In this document: in pieces, positions 24,300 through 32,844 of the stretch
Position numbering within the stretch: the first letter of the stretch is position 1
Layout of the letters: each line of letters opens with the position of its first letter
NCBI RefSeq assembly: GCF_025399895.1
Contig: NZ_JAODUA010000019.1
Coordinates: 45,947 to 109,946 of the forward strand
DNA length: 64,000 bases
DNA from: Streptomyces sp. ASQP_92
Lineage (GTDB): Bacteria > Actinomycetota > Actinomycetes > Streptomycetales > Streptomycetaceae
Direction of reading: 5' to 3'
Translations under genes and position numbers: made by a program
The notes under the pieces: model-generated
Told to the model about the DNA's origin: nothing
The model's input: only the letters and a program-made list of their open reading frames with translations
Databases searched by the model: none

Positions 24300-24632
24300 A
24301 TGCGCCCCTCGGGCGACGCGGGCGCCCACTCCCCCACGCCGATCTACGACGCGTTGTACTCGGAGTACCGCCGGTCCTTCCGAGCCCTCCCCGGCGACCG
24401 GTCCGGCGAGGAGAACCTCGGGTTCACCGGGTTCGGCACACTGAGCGGGTTCGGGTCGGGGATGCACGCCGTCCGCACCGGCCAGCAGTCCGGCCACCAG
24501 ACGCAGCACTTCCCGGCGACGTACGCCGGGAACTGGCATGTGCACCCCGCGATGAACGCGAACGGGCGGCAGCACACCGGGCAGCACCAGCTCCCGGCGG
24601 CACTGCCGCCCGGCCCCCGCAGGGGGCTGTGA
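24300..24632 (+). CDS. Small conserved unknown protein (PIYDALYSEYRRSFR-type)
   Basis: 110-residue hydrophilic protein. A conserved-looking N-terminal block P-T-P-I-Y-D-A-L-Y-S-E-Y-R-R-S-F-R is followed by a Gly/Ser-rich middle and a His/Gln/Thr-rich tail (G-H-Q-T-Q-H, G-Q-H-Q-L). I recall this block as recurrent in Streptomyces hypothetical proteins, without a function. ATG at 24300 is tentative; in-frame GTG at 24252 would add 16 residues. Codon use and third-position GC look coding, and it ends just before the terminator shared with der. Confidence 0.55.
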   Translation: MRPSGDAGAHSPTPIYDALYSEYRRSFRALPGDRSGEENLGFTGFGTLSGFGSGMHAVRTGQQSGHQTQHFPATYAGNWHVHPAMNANGRQHTGQHQLPAALPPGPRRGL

Positions 24633-24653
24633 GACCTCTCCCGCGAGGGAGCG

Positions 24654-24682
24654 ACTCCCCCGCGGGCTCCCCGTGGGGGAGT
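24654..24682. terminator. Terminator between convergent small gene and der
   Basis: ACTCCCCC, 13-nt loop, GGGGGAGT, overlapping the first base of the der stop codon. Confidence 0.65.
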
Positions 24683-26130
24683 TACTTCTTACGGCCGCGC
24701 TTCTCGCGCACCCGCACCGAGATGTGGATCGGGGTGCCCTCGAAGCCGAACTCCTCGCGCAGCCGGCGCTCGATGAAGCGCCGGTAGCCGGCCTCGATGA
24801 AGCCGGAGGCGAACAGGACGAACCGCGGCGGCTTGGTGCCCGCCTGCGTGCCGAAGAGGATGCGCGGCTGCTTTCCGCCGCGGATCGGGTGCGGGTGCCC
24901 GGCGACGAGCTCGCCGAGGAAGGCGTTGAGGCGGCCGGTGGGGACCCGGGTCTCCCAGCCCGCGAGCGCGGTCTCGATCGCCGGGACCAGCTTCTCCATG
25001 TGGCGGCCGGTCAGCGCGGAGACGTTGACGCGGGGCGCCCAGGCGACCTGCTGCATCTCGGTCTCGATCTCGCGCTCCAGGTAGTAGCGCCGCTCCTCGT
25101 CGAGGGTGTCCCACTTGTTGTACGCGATGACCAGGGCGCGCCCCGCGTCGACGGCCATCGTGATGATCCGCTGGTCCTGTACGGAGATCGACTCGCTGGT
25201 GTCGATGAGGACGACCGCGACCTCCGCCTTCTCGACGGCGGCGGCGGTACGCAGCGAGGCGTAGTAGTCGGCGCCCTCCTGGAGGTGGACGCGGCGGCGG
25301 ATGCCCGCCGTGTCGATGAACTTCCAGGTGATGCCGCCGAGTTCGATGAGCTCGTCGACCGGGTCGCGGGTGGTGCCGGACTGCGCGTTGACGACGACCC
25401 GGTCCTCCTTCGCGACCTGGTTCAGGAGCGAGGACTTGCCGACGTTGGGGCGGCCGATGAGGGCGATGCGGCGCGGGCCGCCGACCGTGGTGCCGAAGCG
25501 CTGGGCGGGGGCCTCGGGCAGGGCCTTGAGGATCTCGTCCAGCAGGTCGCCGGTGCCGCGGCCGTGCAGCGCGGAGATGGGGAACGGCTCGCCCAGGCCC
25601 AGCGACCACAGGGCCGCCGCGTCGGACTCGCCGGACATGCCGTCGACCTTGTTCGCGGCGAGCACGACGGGCTTGCCGGCCCGGCGCAGGAGCCGGACGA
25701 CGGCCTCGTCGGTGTCGGTGGCGCCCACGGTGGCGTCGACGACGAAGACGACGGCGTCGGCGGCCTCGATGGCGAACTCGGCCTGGGCCGCGACGGAGGC
25801 GTCGAGCCCGAGGACGTCCTGCTCCCAGCCGCCGGTGTCGACGACCTTGAAGCGGCGGCCGGCCCACTCGGCCTCGTAGGTGACGCGGTCGCGGGTGACG
25901 CCGGGCTTGTCCTGGACGACGGCCTCACGGCGGCCGATGATGCGGTTCACCAGGGTCGACTTGCCGACATTGGGGCGGCCGACGACGGCGAGGGCCGGGA
26001 GCGGGCCGTGGCCGGCCTCGTCGAGGGCCTCCTCGATGTCCTCGGCGTCGAAGCCCTCCTCGGCGGCGAGCTCCATGAACTCCGCGTACTCGGCGTCGCC
26101 GAGCGCTCCGTGTTCGTGCTGGTCGTTCAT
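24682..26130 (-). CDS. der: Ribosome-assembly GTPase Der (EngA)
   Basis: 482-residue double GTPase required for 50S subunit maturation. Two complete G domains: first G1 G-R-P-N-V-G-K-S-T (residues ~52-60) with D-T-G-G and N-K-V-D; second G1 G-R-P-N-V-G-K-S-S with D-T-A-G and N-K-W-D. The C-terminal KH-like domain ends in a basic R-E-K-R-G-R-K-K tail. An acidic ~40-residue N-terminal extension is typical of actinobacteria. ATG at 26130 with GAGGTA upstream. Last gene of the aroH-tyrA-cmk-plsC-der run. Confidence 0.97.
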   Translation of the reverse strand: MNDQHEHGALGDAEYAEFMELAAEEGFDAEDIEEALDEAGHGPLPALAVVGRPNVGKSTLVNRIIGRREAVVQDKPGVTRDRVTYEAEWAGRRFKVVDTGGWEQDVLGLDASVAAQAEFAIEAADAVVFVVDATVGATDTDEAVVRLLRRAGKPVVLAANKVDGMSGESDAAALWSLGLGEPFPISALHGRGTGDLLDEILKALPEAPAQRFGTTVGGPRRIALIGRPNVGKSSLLNQVAKEDRVVVNAQSGTTRDPVDELIELGGITWKFIDTAGIRRRVHLQEGADYYASLRTAAAVEKAEVAVVLIDTSESISVQDQRIITMAVDAGRALVIAYNKWDTLDEERRYYLEREIETEMQQVAWAPRVNVSALTGRHMEKLVPAIETALAGWETRVPTGRLNAFLGELVAGHPHPIRGGKQPRILFGTQAGTKPPRFVLFASGFIEAGYRRFIERRLREEFGFEGTPIHISVRVREKRGRKK

Positions 26131-26211
26131 GAAGTCCGTACCTCGTTCATCGTCGTGATCGGTGGAGCGCGATCGAGCGGTCCACTACTGAAAGTCTGGC
26201 CTGGCGCCCGG

Positions 26212-26877
26212 TCAGGCGCCCGGCGTGCGGCGCCCGGTCAGGCGCCGGGCGTGCTCCAGGTGGCCGGTGAGCCGGTCCTGGATGCGGACGGTGGCCTCGT
26301 CGAGCGCCTTGCGGGTGCGGCGTCCGCCGCCGTCGTCCGCCTGGAAGGCGTCGCCGAAGACCACGTCGACGCGGCTGCGCAGGGGTGGCAGCCCCTTTAT
26401 CAACCGTCCGCGGCGCTCGGTGCTTCCCAGGACGGCCACGGGGACGATGGGCGCCCCCGACCGCACCGCGAAGTACGCGAGGCCGGCCCGCAGCGAGGCG
26501 AAGTCGCCGTCACCCCGGGTGCCCTCGGGGAAGATGCCGAGGACACCGCCCCGCTCGAGGACGGCGAGCGCGTCGGTGATCGCGGCGCGGTCGGCGACCG
26601 TCCGGTCCACCTTGAGCTGGCCGATGCCTTCGAGGAAGGGGCCGAGCGGCCCGATGAAGGCTTCCTTCTTGATCAGGAAATGGGTGCCGCGCGGGGCGGT
26701 GCCCATGACCATCGGGCCGTCGATGTTGTGGGAGTGGTTGACGGCGAGGATCACCGGACCGCTCGCCGGGACCCGCCAGGCGCCCAGCACCCTGGGCTTC
26801 CACAGCCCGTACATCAGGCCGACGCCGATCCGGCGCCCGATCTCCGCGCCCCGCTCGGCGACAGGTACTGCTGTCAC
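26212..26877 (-). CDS. PlsC-type 1-acyl-glycerol-3-phosphate acyltransferase
   Basis: 221-residue membrane-associated acyltransferase. The HX4D motif is in N-H-S-H-N-I-D-G-P; the substrate-binding motif is F-P-E-G-T-R-G; I-V-P-V-A-V forms block IV. It makes phosphatidic acid from lysophosphatidic acid or acylates a related acceptor. The GTG start at 26877 overlaps the cmk stop (GTGA), and der follows 81 bp downstream. The cmk-plsC-der order is common in actinobacteria. Confidence 0.9.
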   Translation of the reverse strand: MTAVPVAERGAEIGRRIGVGLMYGLWKPRVLGAWRVPASGPVILAVNHSHNIDGPMVMGTAPRGTHFLIKKEAFIGPLGPFLEGIGQLKVDRTVADRAAITDALAVLERGGVLGIFPEGTRGDGDFASLRAGLAYFAVRSGAPIVPVAVLGSTERRGRLIKGLPPLRSRVDVVFGDAFQADDGGGRRTRKALDEATVRIQDRLTGHLEHARRLTGRRTPGA

Positions 26878-27581
26878 TTGGCGGCTCGCTTCTCCTCGAT
26901 GAGGGTGACGACGCACTCGATGACCTGGTCCAGGGTGAGCTCGGTGGTGTCGACCTCGACGGCGTCGTCGGCCTTGGCCAGCGGGGAGGTCTTGCGGCCG
27001 GAGTCCGCCGCGTCCCGCTTGATCAGGGCTTCCTTGGTGGCCGTCACGTCGGCGCCCTTGATCTCGCCGCTGCGGCGGGCCGCGCGCGCCTCGGGGGACG
27101 CGGTCAGGAACACCTTCAGGTCGGCGTCGGGCAGCACGGTGGTGCCGATGTCACGGCCTTCGACCACGATGCCCTGCCCGGCGGCCGCCGCGATGTCGCG
27201 CTGGAGCTGGGTGATCAGGGCGCGCACCTCGGGGACCGCGCTGACGGCGCTCACCTTGGAGGTGACGTCCTGGGTGCGGATCGGGCCGGAGGCGTCCTCG
27301 CCGTCGACGGTGATGGTCGGCGCCGACGGGTCGGTGCCGGAGACGATCACGGGCTTGGCCGCCGCCACGGCGATCTCCGCCGGGTCGTCGATGTCGATCC
27401 CGTTGCTGATCATCCACCAGGTGATCGCCCGGTACTGGGCGCCGGTGTCCAGGTAGCTCAGCCCCAGCTTGGCGGCGACCGCCTTGGAGGTGCTGGACTT
27501 GCCGGTGCCGGAGGGGCCGTCGATGGCGACAATCACTGCTGCCGGAGCGGTCCGGGCGGCGGTTTCCACGGTGACGGACAC
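26874..27581 (-). CDS. cmk: Cytidylate kinase
   Basis: 235-residue (d)CMP kinase converting CMP to CDP for RNA, DNA and CDP-lipid synthesis. Seen: the P-loop G-P-S-G-T-G-K-S-S, L-D-T-G-A-Q-Y-R-A for base binding, V-E-G-R-D-I-G-T-T and the lid K-R-D-A-A-D-S-G-R. GTG at 27581 is preceded by AGGAAG, part of the 3' arm side of an unusual hairpin. Overlaps plsC by 4 bp. Confidence 0.95.
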   Translation of the reverse strand: MSVTVETAARTAPAAVIVAIDGPSGTGKSSTSKAVAAKLGLSYLDTGAQYRAITWWMISNGIDIDDPAEIAVAAAKPVIVSGTDPSAPTITVDGEDASGPIRTQDVTSKVSAVSAVPEVRALITQLQRDIAAAAGQGIVVEGRDIGTTVLPDADLKVFLTASPEARAARRSGEIKGADVTATKEALIKRDAADSGRKTSPLAKADDAVEVDTTELTLDQVIECVVTLIEEKRAAK

Positions 27582-27584
27582 CTT

Positions 27585-27634
27585 CCTGGTACGGGGCGGG
27601 GGATGCTCGGGACGCAAATCCGCCCCGTACCAGG
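27585..27634 (-). promoter_or_regulatory. 15-bp perfect inverted repeat ending at the cmk ribosome-binding site
   Basis: CCTGGTACGGGGCGG (27620-27634 on the minus strand) pairs perfectly with CCGCCCCGTACCAGG (27585-27599) across a 20-nt loop. The 3' arm ends four bases before the cmk GTG and includes the AGG of its Shine-Dalgarno. It may end tyrA transcription or hide the cmk ribosome site. Confidence 0.7.
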
Positions 27635-27682
27635 TTACTGGCTCGGGCGAGCCCCCCGTCCCGCCCGGGCGGGAGGGCCGCG

Positions 27683-28768
27683 TCACTGCCTGAGGGACCA
27701 GCCCCGCTCGCGCAGCGCGGCGCTCAGGCCGGGGGCCGCGGACGGCTCGACCATGAGCTGGACCAGACCCGCCTGCTGACCGGTGGCGTGCTCGATGCGG
27801 ACGTCCTCGATGTTGACCCCGGCCCGGCCCGCGTCCGCGAAGAGCCGTGCGAGACCGCCGGGCTCGTCGCTGATCAGAACGGCGACGATCTCGTACGTGG
27901 CGGGCGCCGCGCCGTGCTTGCCCGGCACCCGGACCCGGCCGGCGTTCCCGCGCCGCAGCACGTCCTCGATGCCGGCGGCGCCGCCGCGCCGCTTGTCCTC
28001 GTCGGCGGACTCCAAGGAGCGCAGGGCGCGTACGGTCTCGTCGAGGTCGGCGGCGATCCCCGACAGGACGTCGGCGACCGGGCCCGGGTTGGCGGAGAGG
28101 ATCTCGACCCACATCCGGGGGTCGGAGGCCGCGATGCGGGTGACGTCGCGGATGCCCTGGCCGCACAGGCGTACCGCCGTCTCGTCGGCCTCCTCCAGGC
28201 GGGCGGCGACCATCGAGGAGACCAGTTGCGGGGTGTGCGAGACGAGTGCCACGGCGCGGTCGTGGGCGTCGGCGTCCATGACGACCGGCACGGCACGGCA
28301 CAGCGCGACCAGTTCGAGCGCCAGGTTGAGCACCTCGGTGTCGGTGTCCCGGGTCGGCGTCAGCACCCAGGGCCGGCCCTCGAAGAGGTCGGCGGTGGCG
28401 GCGAGGGGGCCCGAGCGCTCCTTGCCGGCCATCGGGTGCGTACCGATGTAGGAGCCCAGGTCGCAGCCCAGCGCGAGCAGCTCGCGGCGCGGGCCGCCCT
28501 TGACGCTGGCCACGTCGATGTAGGCCCGGGCCAGGTCGCCGCGGATCGCCTCGGCCAGGGTGGCGGCCACATGGGCGGGCGGTACGGCGACGACGGCGAG
28601 GTCGACCCGGCCGCCGGGGGCCTCGTCCGTGCCGGCCCCGAGCGCCGCGGCGGTGCGGGCCTGGCCGGGGTCGTGGTCGGCGAGGTGCACGGTGATCCCG
28701 CGGCTCGCGAGGGCCAGGGCGGCGGAGGTGCCGATCAGGCCGGTACCGATGACGAGGGCGGTTCTCAC
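27683..28768 (-). CDS. tyrA: Prephenate dehydrogenase with C-terminal ACT domain
   Basis: 361-residue NAD-dependent enzyme of tyrosine synthesis. Rossmann loop G-T-G-L-I-G-T-S at residues 8-15, catalytic-region G-T-H-P-M-A-G-K-E and S-H-T-P-Q-L. The helical dimer domain runs to about 285, then an ACT domain (E-I-V-A-V-L-I-S-D-E-P-G-G-L) likely gives tyrosine feedback. GTG start overlaps the aroH stop by 4 bp, so chorismate mutase and prephenate dehydrogenase are made together: chorismate to prephenate to 4-hydroxyphenylpyruvate. Confidence 0.95.
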   Translation of the reverse strand: MRTALVIGTGLIGTSAALALASRGITVHLADHDPGQARTAAALGAGTDEAPGGRVDLAVVAVPPAHVAATLAEAIRGDLARAYIDVASVKGGPRRELLALGCDLGSYIGTHPMAGKERSGPLAATADLFEGRPWVLTPTRDTDTEVLNLALELVALCRAVPVVMDADAHDRAVALVSHTPQLVSSMVAARLEEADETAVRLCGQGIRDVTRIAASDPRMWVEILSANPGPVADVLSGIAADLDETVRALRSLESADEDKRRGGAAGIEDVLRRGNAGRVRVPGKHGAAPATYEIVAVLISDEPGGLARLFADAGRAGVNIEDVRIEHATGQQAGLVQLMVEPSAAPGLSAALRERGWSLRQ

Positions 28769-29127
28769 TGGGCGATGTCCTTGCGCAGGGCGGCGGCGGA
28801 GCCGAGGTAGACGTGGGCGATCTCGGCGCGGTCGAGGTAGGTCTCGACGTGCGCGAGGATCCGCACCACGCGGGGCATGGCCCCGGCGATGTCGAGTTCC
28901 TGCGCACAGATCAGGGGCACGTCGGTGATGCCGAGCTGGCGCGCGGCGGCGGCCGGGAAGTCGCTGCGCAGATCGGGGGTGGCGGTGAACCAGATGCTGA
29001 TGAGGTCGTCGGGGGTCAGGCCGTTGCGCTCCAGGATCTCGGTGAGCAGCGCGCCGACCTGCTCGTCCATGTGCCCGGCTTCGTCCCGCTCCAGCTGGAC
29101 GGCCCCACGGACCGCTCGTACCGCCAC
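28765..29127 (-). CDS. aroH: Chorismate mutase, AroH class
   Basis: 120-residue trimeric-type chorismate mutase. Active-site residues of the AroH fold are present: the N-terminal Arg in V-R-A-V-R-G-A, the Glu/Cys strand I-C-A-Q-E-L-D-I and Arg in P-R-V-V-R-I-L-A-H-V. GTG at 29127 with GAGGAG seven bases upstream. First gene of the run with tyrA. Confidence 0.94.
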   Translation of the reverse strand: MAVRAVRGAVQLERDEAGHMDEQVGALLTEILERNGLTPDDLISIWFTATPDLRSDFPAAAARQLGITDVPLICAQELDIAGAMPRVVRILAHVETYLDRAEIAHVYLGSAAALRKDIAQ

Positions 29128-29279
29128 GACGTACTCCTCGGACTCCGGCCTTCGACTTCGTTCCCGTTCAGCGTAGTCAGGGCCGTCGGCACACGGCGGC
29201 GGCGGTCGCCCCTCGGGACGGGGCGGCCACGGTGTCCGTGCGTGTCACGGCCGGACCGGGGGTGCGGTACAACCGGCGC

Positions 29280-29615
29280 ATGATCCTGCATGTGGTTCCT
29301 CTGGACGAGTGGTCGGCCGACCCGCACCTGCCCTACCGCCCGCCCTCGCTCGCCGCCGAGGGCTTCGTGCACTGCTCGGCCGACGAGGCCTCGGCCCTGG
29401 CCGTCGCCGACGCCCGCTACCGGGACGTGCCGGGACCGCTCGTGGTGCTGTGCGTCGAGGAGTCGGCGCTGGCCGCCGAGGTCCGCTGGGAGGGCGCGGG
29501 GAGCGTGCTGTTCCCGCATGTGTACGGGCCGGTCGAGCGGGCGGCCGTGACCGCGGTCCTGGACGTGCGCCGGGACGCCGGGGGCCGCGCGCTCGGCCTC
29601 GTGTCGCGGAGCTGA
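29280..29615 (+). CDS. DUF952 small protein
   Basis: 111-residue cytosolic protein starting I-L-H-V-V-P, followed by G-F-V-H-C-S and L-F-P-H-V-Y-G-P, the conserved blocks of the DUF952 family (glutathione S-transferase-unrelated, function unknown). The two His-containing motifs resemble the ADP-ribose-transferase-like fold core. ATG at 29280. Divergent from aroH. Confidence 0.85.
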   Translation: MILHVVPLDEWSADPHLPYRPPSLAAEGFVHCSADEASALAVADARYRDVPGPLVVLCVEESALAAEVRWEGAGSVLFPHVYGPVERAAVTAVLDVRRDAGGRALGLVSRS

Positions 29616-29772
29616 CCCGGTGCTCCTCCGCGGCGGGGGGCCGCACGCAGGAGACGGACGCACGAAAGGCGGCATGCGCCCCGTCGGTGCTTCGTCCCGG
29701 GCTCCCGGGACGCCAGGATGCTCCTGCCGCGCGTCCTTCCGGGCGTGTGAGGTGAGACCTGAGGAGCACACG

Positions 29773-30285
29773 ATGGAAGCAGTCAACAGCCGCCGGACGG
29801 TTCTCGTGGCGGCGGCGGGCGCGGCGGCGCTGGCGGGTTGTTCCAACTCCGGTGACGGCGGCGGGAGTTCGACGCCCACCCCGAGTGCGCCCAGCGGCGC
29901 CGCCTCCGCCGCTCCTAGCCCGCCGGTGGCGTCCGCCGGGCCGAGCGCGTCCGGGGAACCGAGCGCGTCCGGGGAGCCGAGCGCGTCCGCCGGCGCCGGT
30001 CGGGTCCTCGCCAGAACGTCGGACATCCCGGTCGGCGGCGGGAAGGTCTTCGCCGACCGGAAGGTGGTCGTCACCCAGCCCGTGGCGGGCACCTTCAAGG
30101 GCTTCTCGGCGATCTGCACCCACCAGGGCTGCACGGTCTCCACGGTGTCGGACGGCACCATCAACTGCCCCTGCCACGGCAGCAAGTACCGGATCGCGGA
30201 CGCCTCGGTGGCGCACGGCCCGGCCCCGCGTCCGCTGCCCGCCCAGCCGATCACTGTCCATAAGGGTTCGATCCTGCTGCCCTGA
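29773..30285 (+). CDS. Rieske [2Fe-2S] lipoprotein
   Basis: 170-residue exported protein. The N-terminus carries twin-arginine-like N-S-R-R-T-V-L-V followed by a lipobox L-A-G-C (Cys at residue ~24). A Ser/Pro/Gly-rich linker with three S-A-S-G-E-P units follows. The Rieske domain holds C-T-H-Q-G-C and C-P-C-H-G-S, both cluster-binding boxes intact. It is probably Tat-exported with its cluster and anchored outside. Electron partner unknown. ATG at 29773 with GAGGAG upstream. Confidence 0.92.
   Translation: MEAVNSRRTVLVAAAGAAALAGCSNSGDGGGSSTPTPSAPSGAASAAPSPPVASAGPSASGEPSASGEPSASAGAGRVLARTSDIPVGGGKVFADRKVVVTQPVAGTFKGFSAICTHQGCTVSTVSDGTINCPCHGSKYRIADASVAHGPAPRPLPAQPITVHKGSILLP
29941..29990. repeat. 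18-bp coding tandem repeat in the Rieske linker
   Basis: CCGAGCGCGTCCGGGGAA-type unit repeated two and a half times, encoding P-S-A-S-G-E steps; likely to vary in copy number. Confidence 0.85.
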
Positions 30286-30303
30286 CCGGCGACGATGGGT
30301 GTC

Positions 30304-31044
30304 ATGACGCCCGAAGAGCTCGTCGCCGACCACACCGTCTACTCCTGCGTCATGGGCTCGCGCGCCTTCGGCCTCGCGACCGAGGACAGCGACACCGACG
30401 TCCGCGGGGTCTACCTCGCGCCGACCGCGCTGTTCTGGGGCTTCGAGAAGCCGCCGACCCATGTCGAGGGCCCGGCCCCCGAGCAGTTCGGCTGGGAGCT
30501 GGAGCGGTTCTGCGAACTGGCGCTGCGCGCCAACCCGAACATCCTGGAGTGCCTGCACTCCCCGCTGGTCGAGTACGTCGACGACACGGGACGTGAACTG
30601 CTCGCCCTGCGCGAGGCGTTCCTGTCCCGCCGGGCCCACCGGACCTTCGTCCGCTACGCGCTCGGCCAGCGCAAGAAGCTCGACGCCGACGTCCGCCTGC
30701 ACGGGGCGCCCCGGTGGAAGCACGCCATGCATCTGCTGCGGCTCCTGACGAGCTGCCGCGATCTGCTGCGCACCGGCGCGCTCACGATCGACGTCGGCGC
30801 CGGACGGGACCGTCTGCTGGCGGTCAGGCGCGGGGAGGTGTCCTGGCCCGAGGTGGAGTCCTGGATGATCCGCCTGACGGCCGAGGCCGACGAGGCGGCC
30901 GCCACCTCTCCCCTGCCGCCCGAGCCCGACCGGGCCAGGGTGGCGGAGTTCCTGTTCCGCGTGCGGCGCGAGTCAGCCCTGAAGGCGGACGCGTACGACG
31001 ACGTCGTGCGGCGCGTCGTGCCCGGTGGCGTCGCCGGGCAGTAG
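30304..31044 (+). CDS. Nucleotidyltransferase-superfamily protein (YcgL-like)
   Basis: 246-residue protein with the polymerase-beta-type motif G-S-R-A-F-G-L-A-T-E-D-S-D-T-D (residues ~17-31). The GS and the D-x-D pair are intact. Helical segments follow, including G-Q-R-K-K-L-D and A-M-H-L-L-R-L-L. Resembles the predicted nucleotidyltransferases often annotated from YcgL. Substrate unknown (tRNA, protein or antibiotic are all seen in the superfamily). ATG at 30304; ATG at 30295 would add three residues. It ends 10 bp from the convergent ADP-ribosylglycohydrolase gene. Confidence 0.8.
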   Translation: MTPEELVADHTVYSCVMGSRAFGLATEDSDTDVRGVYLAPTALFWGFEKPPTHVEGPAPEQFGWELERFCELALRANPNILECLHSPLVEYVDDTGRELLALREAFLSRRAHRTFVRYALGQRKKLDADVRLHGAPRWKHAMHLLRLLTSCRDLLRTGALTIDVGAGRDRLLAVRRGEVSWPEVESWMIRLTAEADEAAATSPLPPEPDRARVAEFLFRVRRESALKADAYDDVVRRVVPGGVAGQ

Positions 31045-31054
31045 CGAGGCGGGC

Positions 31055-32068
31055 TCAAGCATCCCAGAGCGCCCCCAGGGTCAGCAGTTCGCTGCGGTAC
31101 TCGATGCGCTCCGCCCACTCCTTGGGCCAGGCCGCCACCCCGAGGTGGGCGCCCGCGAACGCGCCGGTCAGGCAGGCGATGGAGTCCGAGTCGCCCTGGG
31201 TGCAGGCCGCCCGGCGCAGCGCGGTGAGGGGCTCGTCGGGGAAGAGCAGGAAGCAGAGCAGGGCGGTGGCGAAGGCTTCCTCGGCCACCCAGCCGTCACC
31301 GGTGTCGAGGCAGGGGTCGGTCTCGGGCGAGGGCGTGCGGAGCGCCTTGAGCACCCGGTCGAGGGCGTCGAGGCACTCGTCCCAGCCGCGCGCGATGAAG
31401 TGGCCGGGGGTCGGGTCCTGCGCGTACGTCCACAGGTCGCCGAGCCAGCGCTCGTGATAGCGGCTGCGGTTCTCGTACGCGTACGAACGCAGCTGGCCGA
31501 CCAGGCCCATCGGGTCGGCGCCCTGGGCGAGCAGGAAGACGGCGCGCGCGGTGAGGTCGGAGGCGGCGAGGGCGGTGGGGTGGCCGTGGGTGAGCGCGGC
31601 CTGCAACTGGGCGGCGCCCGCCCGCTGTTCCTCGCTCAGGCCCGGCACGAGCCCGATGGGCGCGACCCGCATGTTGGCGCCGCAGCCCTTGGAGTCGAGC
31701 CGGCTGGCCTGCTGCCAGGGCAGTCCGCGGTCGAGCTGGGCGCAGGCGACCAGGCAGGTGCGGCCGGGGGCGCGGTTGTTCTCGGGCGAGTGGTACCAGT
31801 CGACGAACTCCTCGCGGACCGGCCGCTCCAGGCGCAGCGGGCCGAGCAGTCCGCGGTCCATGGCGGTACGGATGCCGCGGCCGAGAGCGAGGGTCATCTG
31901 GGTGTCGTCGGTGACGATCGCGGGCGTGGGCAGCGCCATCTCGCGCCATGGCCCGCACGTGGCGAGGATCGCGGGCACATCGTTGAACTCGGTCGGGAAG
32001 CCGAGGGCGTCCCCCAGCGCGAGACCGATCAAGGCACCGGTGGCCGTCTGTCGAGCGGAGCGGTTCAT
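31055..32068 (-). CDS. ADP-ribosylglycohydrolase (DraG-like) family protein
   Basis: 337-residue all-alpha hydrolase. Metal-binding motifs are visible: G-D-A-L-G-F-P near the N-terminus, T-D-D-T-Q-M (residues ~50-55) and the C-terminal G-D-S-D-S-I-A. Such enzymes remove ADP-ribose from proteins or nucleic acids. The ATG overlaps the stop codon of the NrtR-like gene (ATGA), tying it to an ADP-ribose/NAD-linked regulator. Confidence 0.9.
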   Translation of the reverse strand: MNRSARQTATGALIGLALGDALGFPTEFNDVPAILATCGPWREMALPTPAIVTDDTQMTLALGRGIRTAMDRGLLGPLRLERPVREEFVDWYHSPENNRAPGRTCLVACAQLDRGLPWQQASRLDSKGCGANMRVAPIGLVPGLSEEQRAGAAQLQAALTHGHPTALAASDLTARAVFLLAQGADPMGLVGQLRSYAYENRSRYHERWLGDLWTYAQDPTPGHFIARGWDECLDALDRVLKALRTPSPETDPCLDTGDGWVAEEAFATALLCFLLFPDEPLTALRRAACTQGDSDSIACLTGAFAGAHLGVAAWPKEWAERIEYRSELLTLGALWDA

Positions 32069-32844
32069 GTCTGTCGTCCCTCCGGGCGCATCAGGGGCGG
32101 GTGCAGCGCGGTCGCGGGGCCCGCCCGGTAGAGCGCGGCCGGTTTGCCCCGGCCGCCGGTCAGCCGCGAGGCGCCTGCCACCTGCTCGACGAAGCCGGGC
32201 GTGGCCAGCACCTTGCGGCGGAAGTTGGGGCGGTCGAGCGCGGTGCCCCAGACCGTCTCGTACACCTGCCGGAGCTCGCCGAGGGTGAACTCCGGCGGGC
32301 AGAACGAGATGGCGAGGCAGGAGTATTCGAGCTTGGCGCCGACGCGTTCGTGGGCGTCGGCCAGGATGTCGGCGTGGTCGAAGGCGAGGCGTCCGCAGGC
32401 GCCGAAGGGGACCCACTCGGCGTGCGCCGCGTCGCCGCCGCCGCGCGGTTCGGGCAGGTCGGGCACGAGCGCGGTGTACGCGACCGAGACGACCCGCATC
32501 CGGGGGTCGCGGTCCGGCTCGCTGTAGGTGCGCAGCTGTTCCAGGTGGAGGGTGGCCACCACGTCGTCGGCCAGCCCCGTCTCCTCGGCCAGTTCGCGCC
32601 GGGCCGCGAGCTCGGCGGACTCGCGCGGCAGCACGAACCCGCCGGGCAGCGCCCAGGCCCCCGCGTACGGGTCCTGGCCGCGGCGGATGAGCAGCGCGTG
32701 CAGGGCGCCGTCGCGGACGGTGAAGACGGCGAGGTCCACGGTGACGGCGAACGGCGCGAAGGCGTGCGGGTCGTACCCCTCGGGCACCTTTGCCGCCGGC
32801 TCCCGGGCGCCCCCCTCCCGCGCCCGGGGGCCGACGGCGGTCAT
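32065..32844 (-). CDS. NrtR-like regulator: Nudix domain plus winged helix
   Basis: 259-residue protein. The Nudix box is intact: G-x5-E-x7-R-E-L-A-E-E-T-G-L around residues 70-95. The C-terminal ~80 residues have the NrtR-type winged-helix signature F-T-L-G-E-L-R-Q-V-Y-E-T-V, then D-R-P-N-F-R-R-K-V-L. NrtR proteins sense ADP-ribose and repress NAD-related genes. The complete Nudix box means hydrolysis is possible too. ATG at 32844 with GGGAG upstream overlaps the stop of a His-rich mini-ORF; overlaps the glycohydrolase downstream. Confidence 0.85.
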   Translation of the reverse strand: MTAVGPRAREGGAREPAAKVPEGYDPHAFAPFAVTVDLAVFTVRDGALHALLIRRGQDPYAGAWALPGGFVLPRESAELAARRELAEETGLADDVVATLHLEQLRTYSEPDRDPRMRVVSVAYTALVPDLPEPRGGGDAAHAEWVPFGACGRLAFDHADILADAHERVGAKLEYSCLAISFCPPEFTLGELRQVYETVWGTALDRPNFRRKVLATPGFVEQVAGASRLTGGRGKPAALYRAGPATALHPPLMRPEGRQT

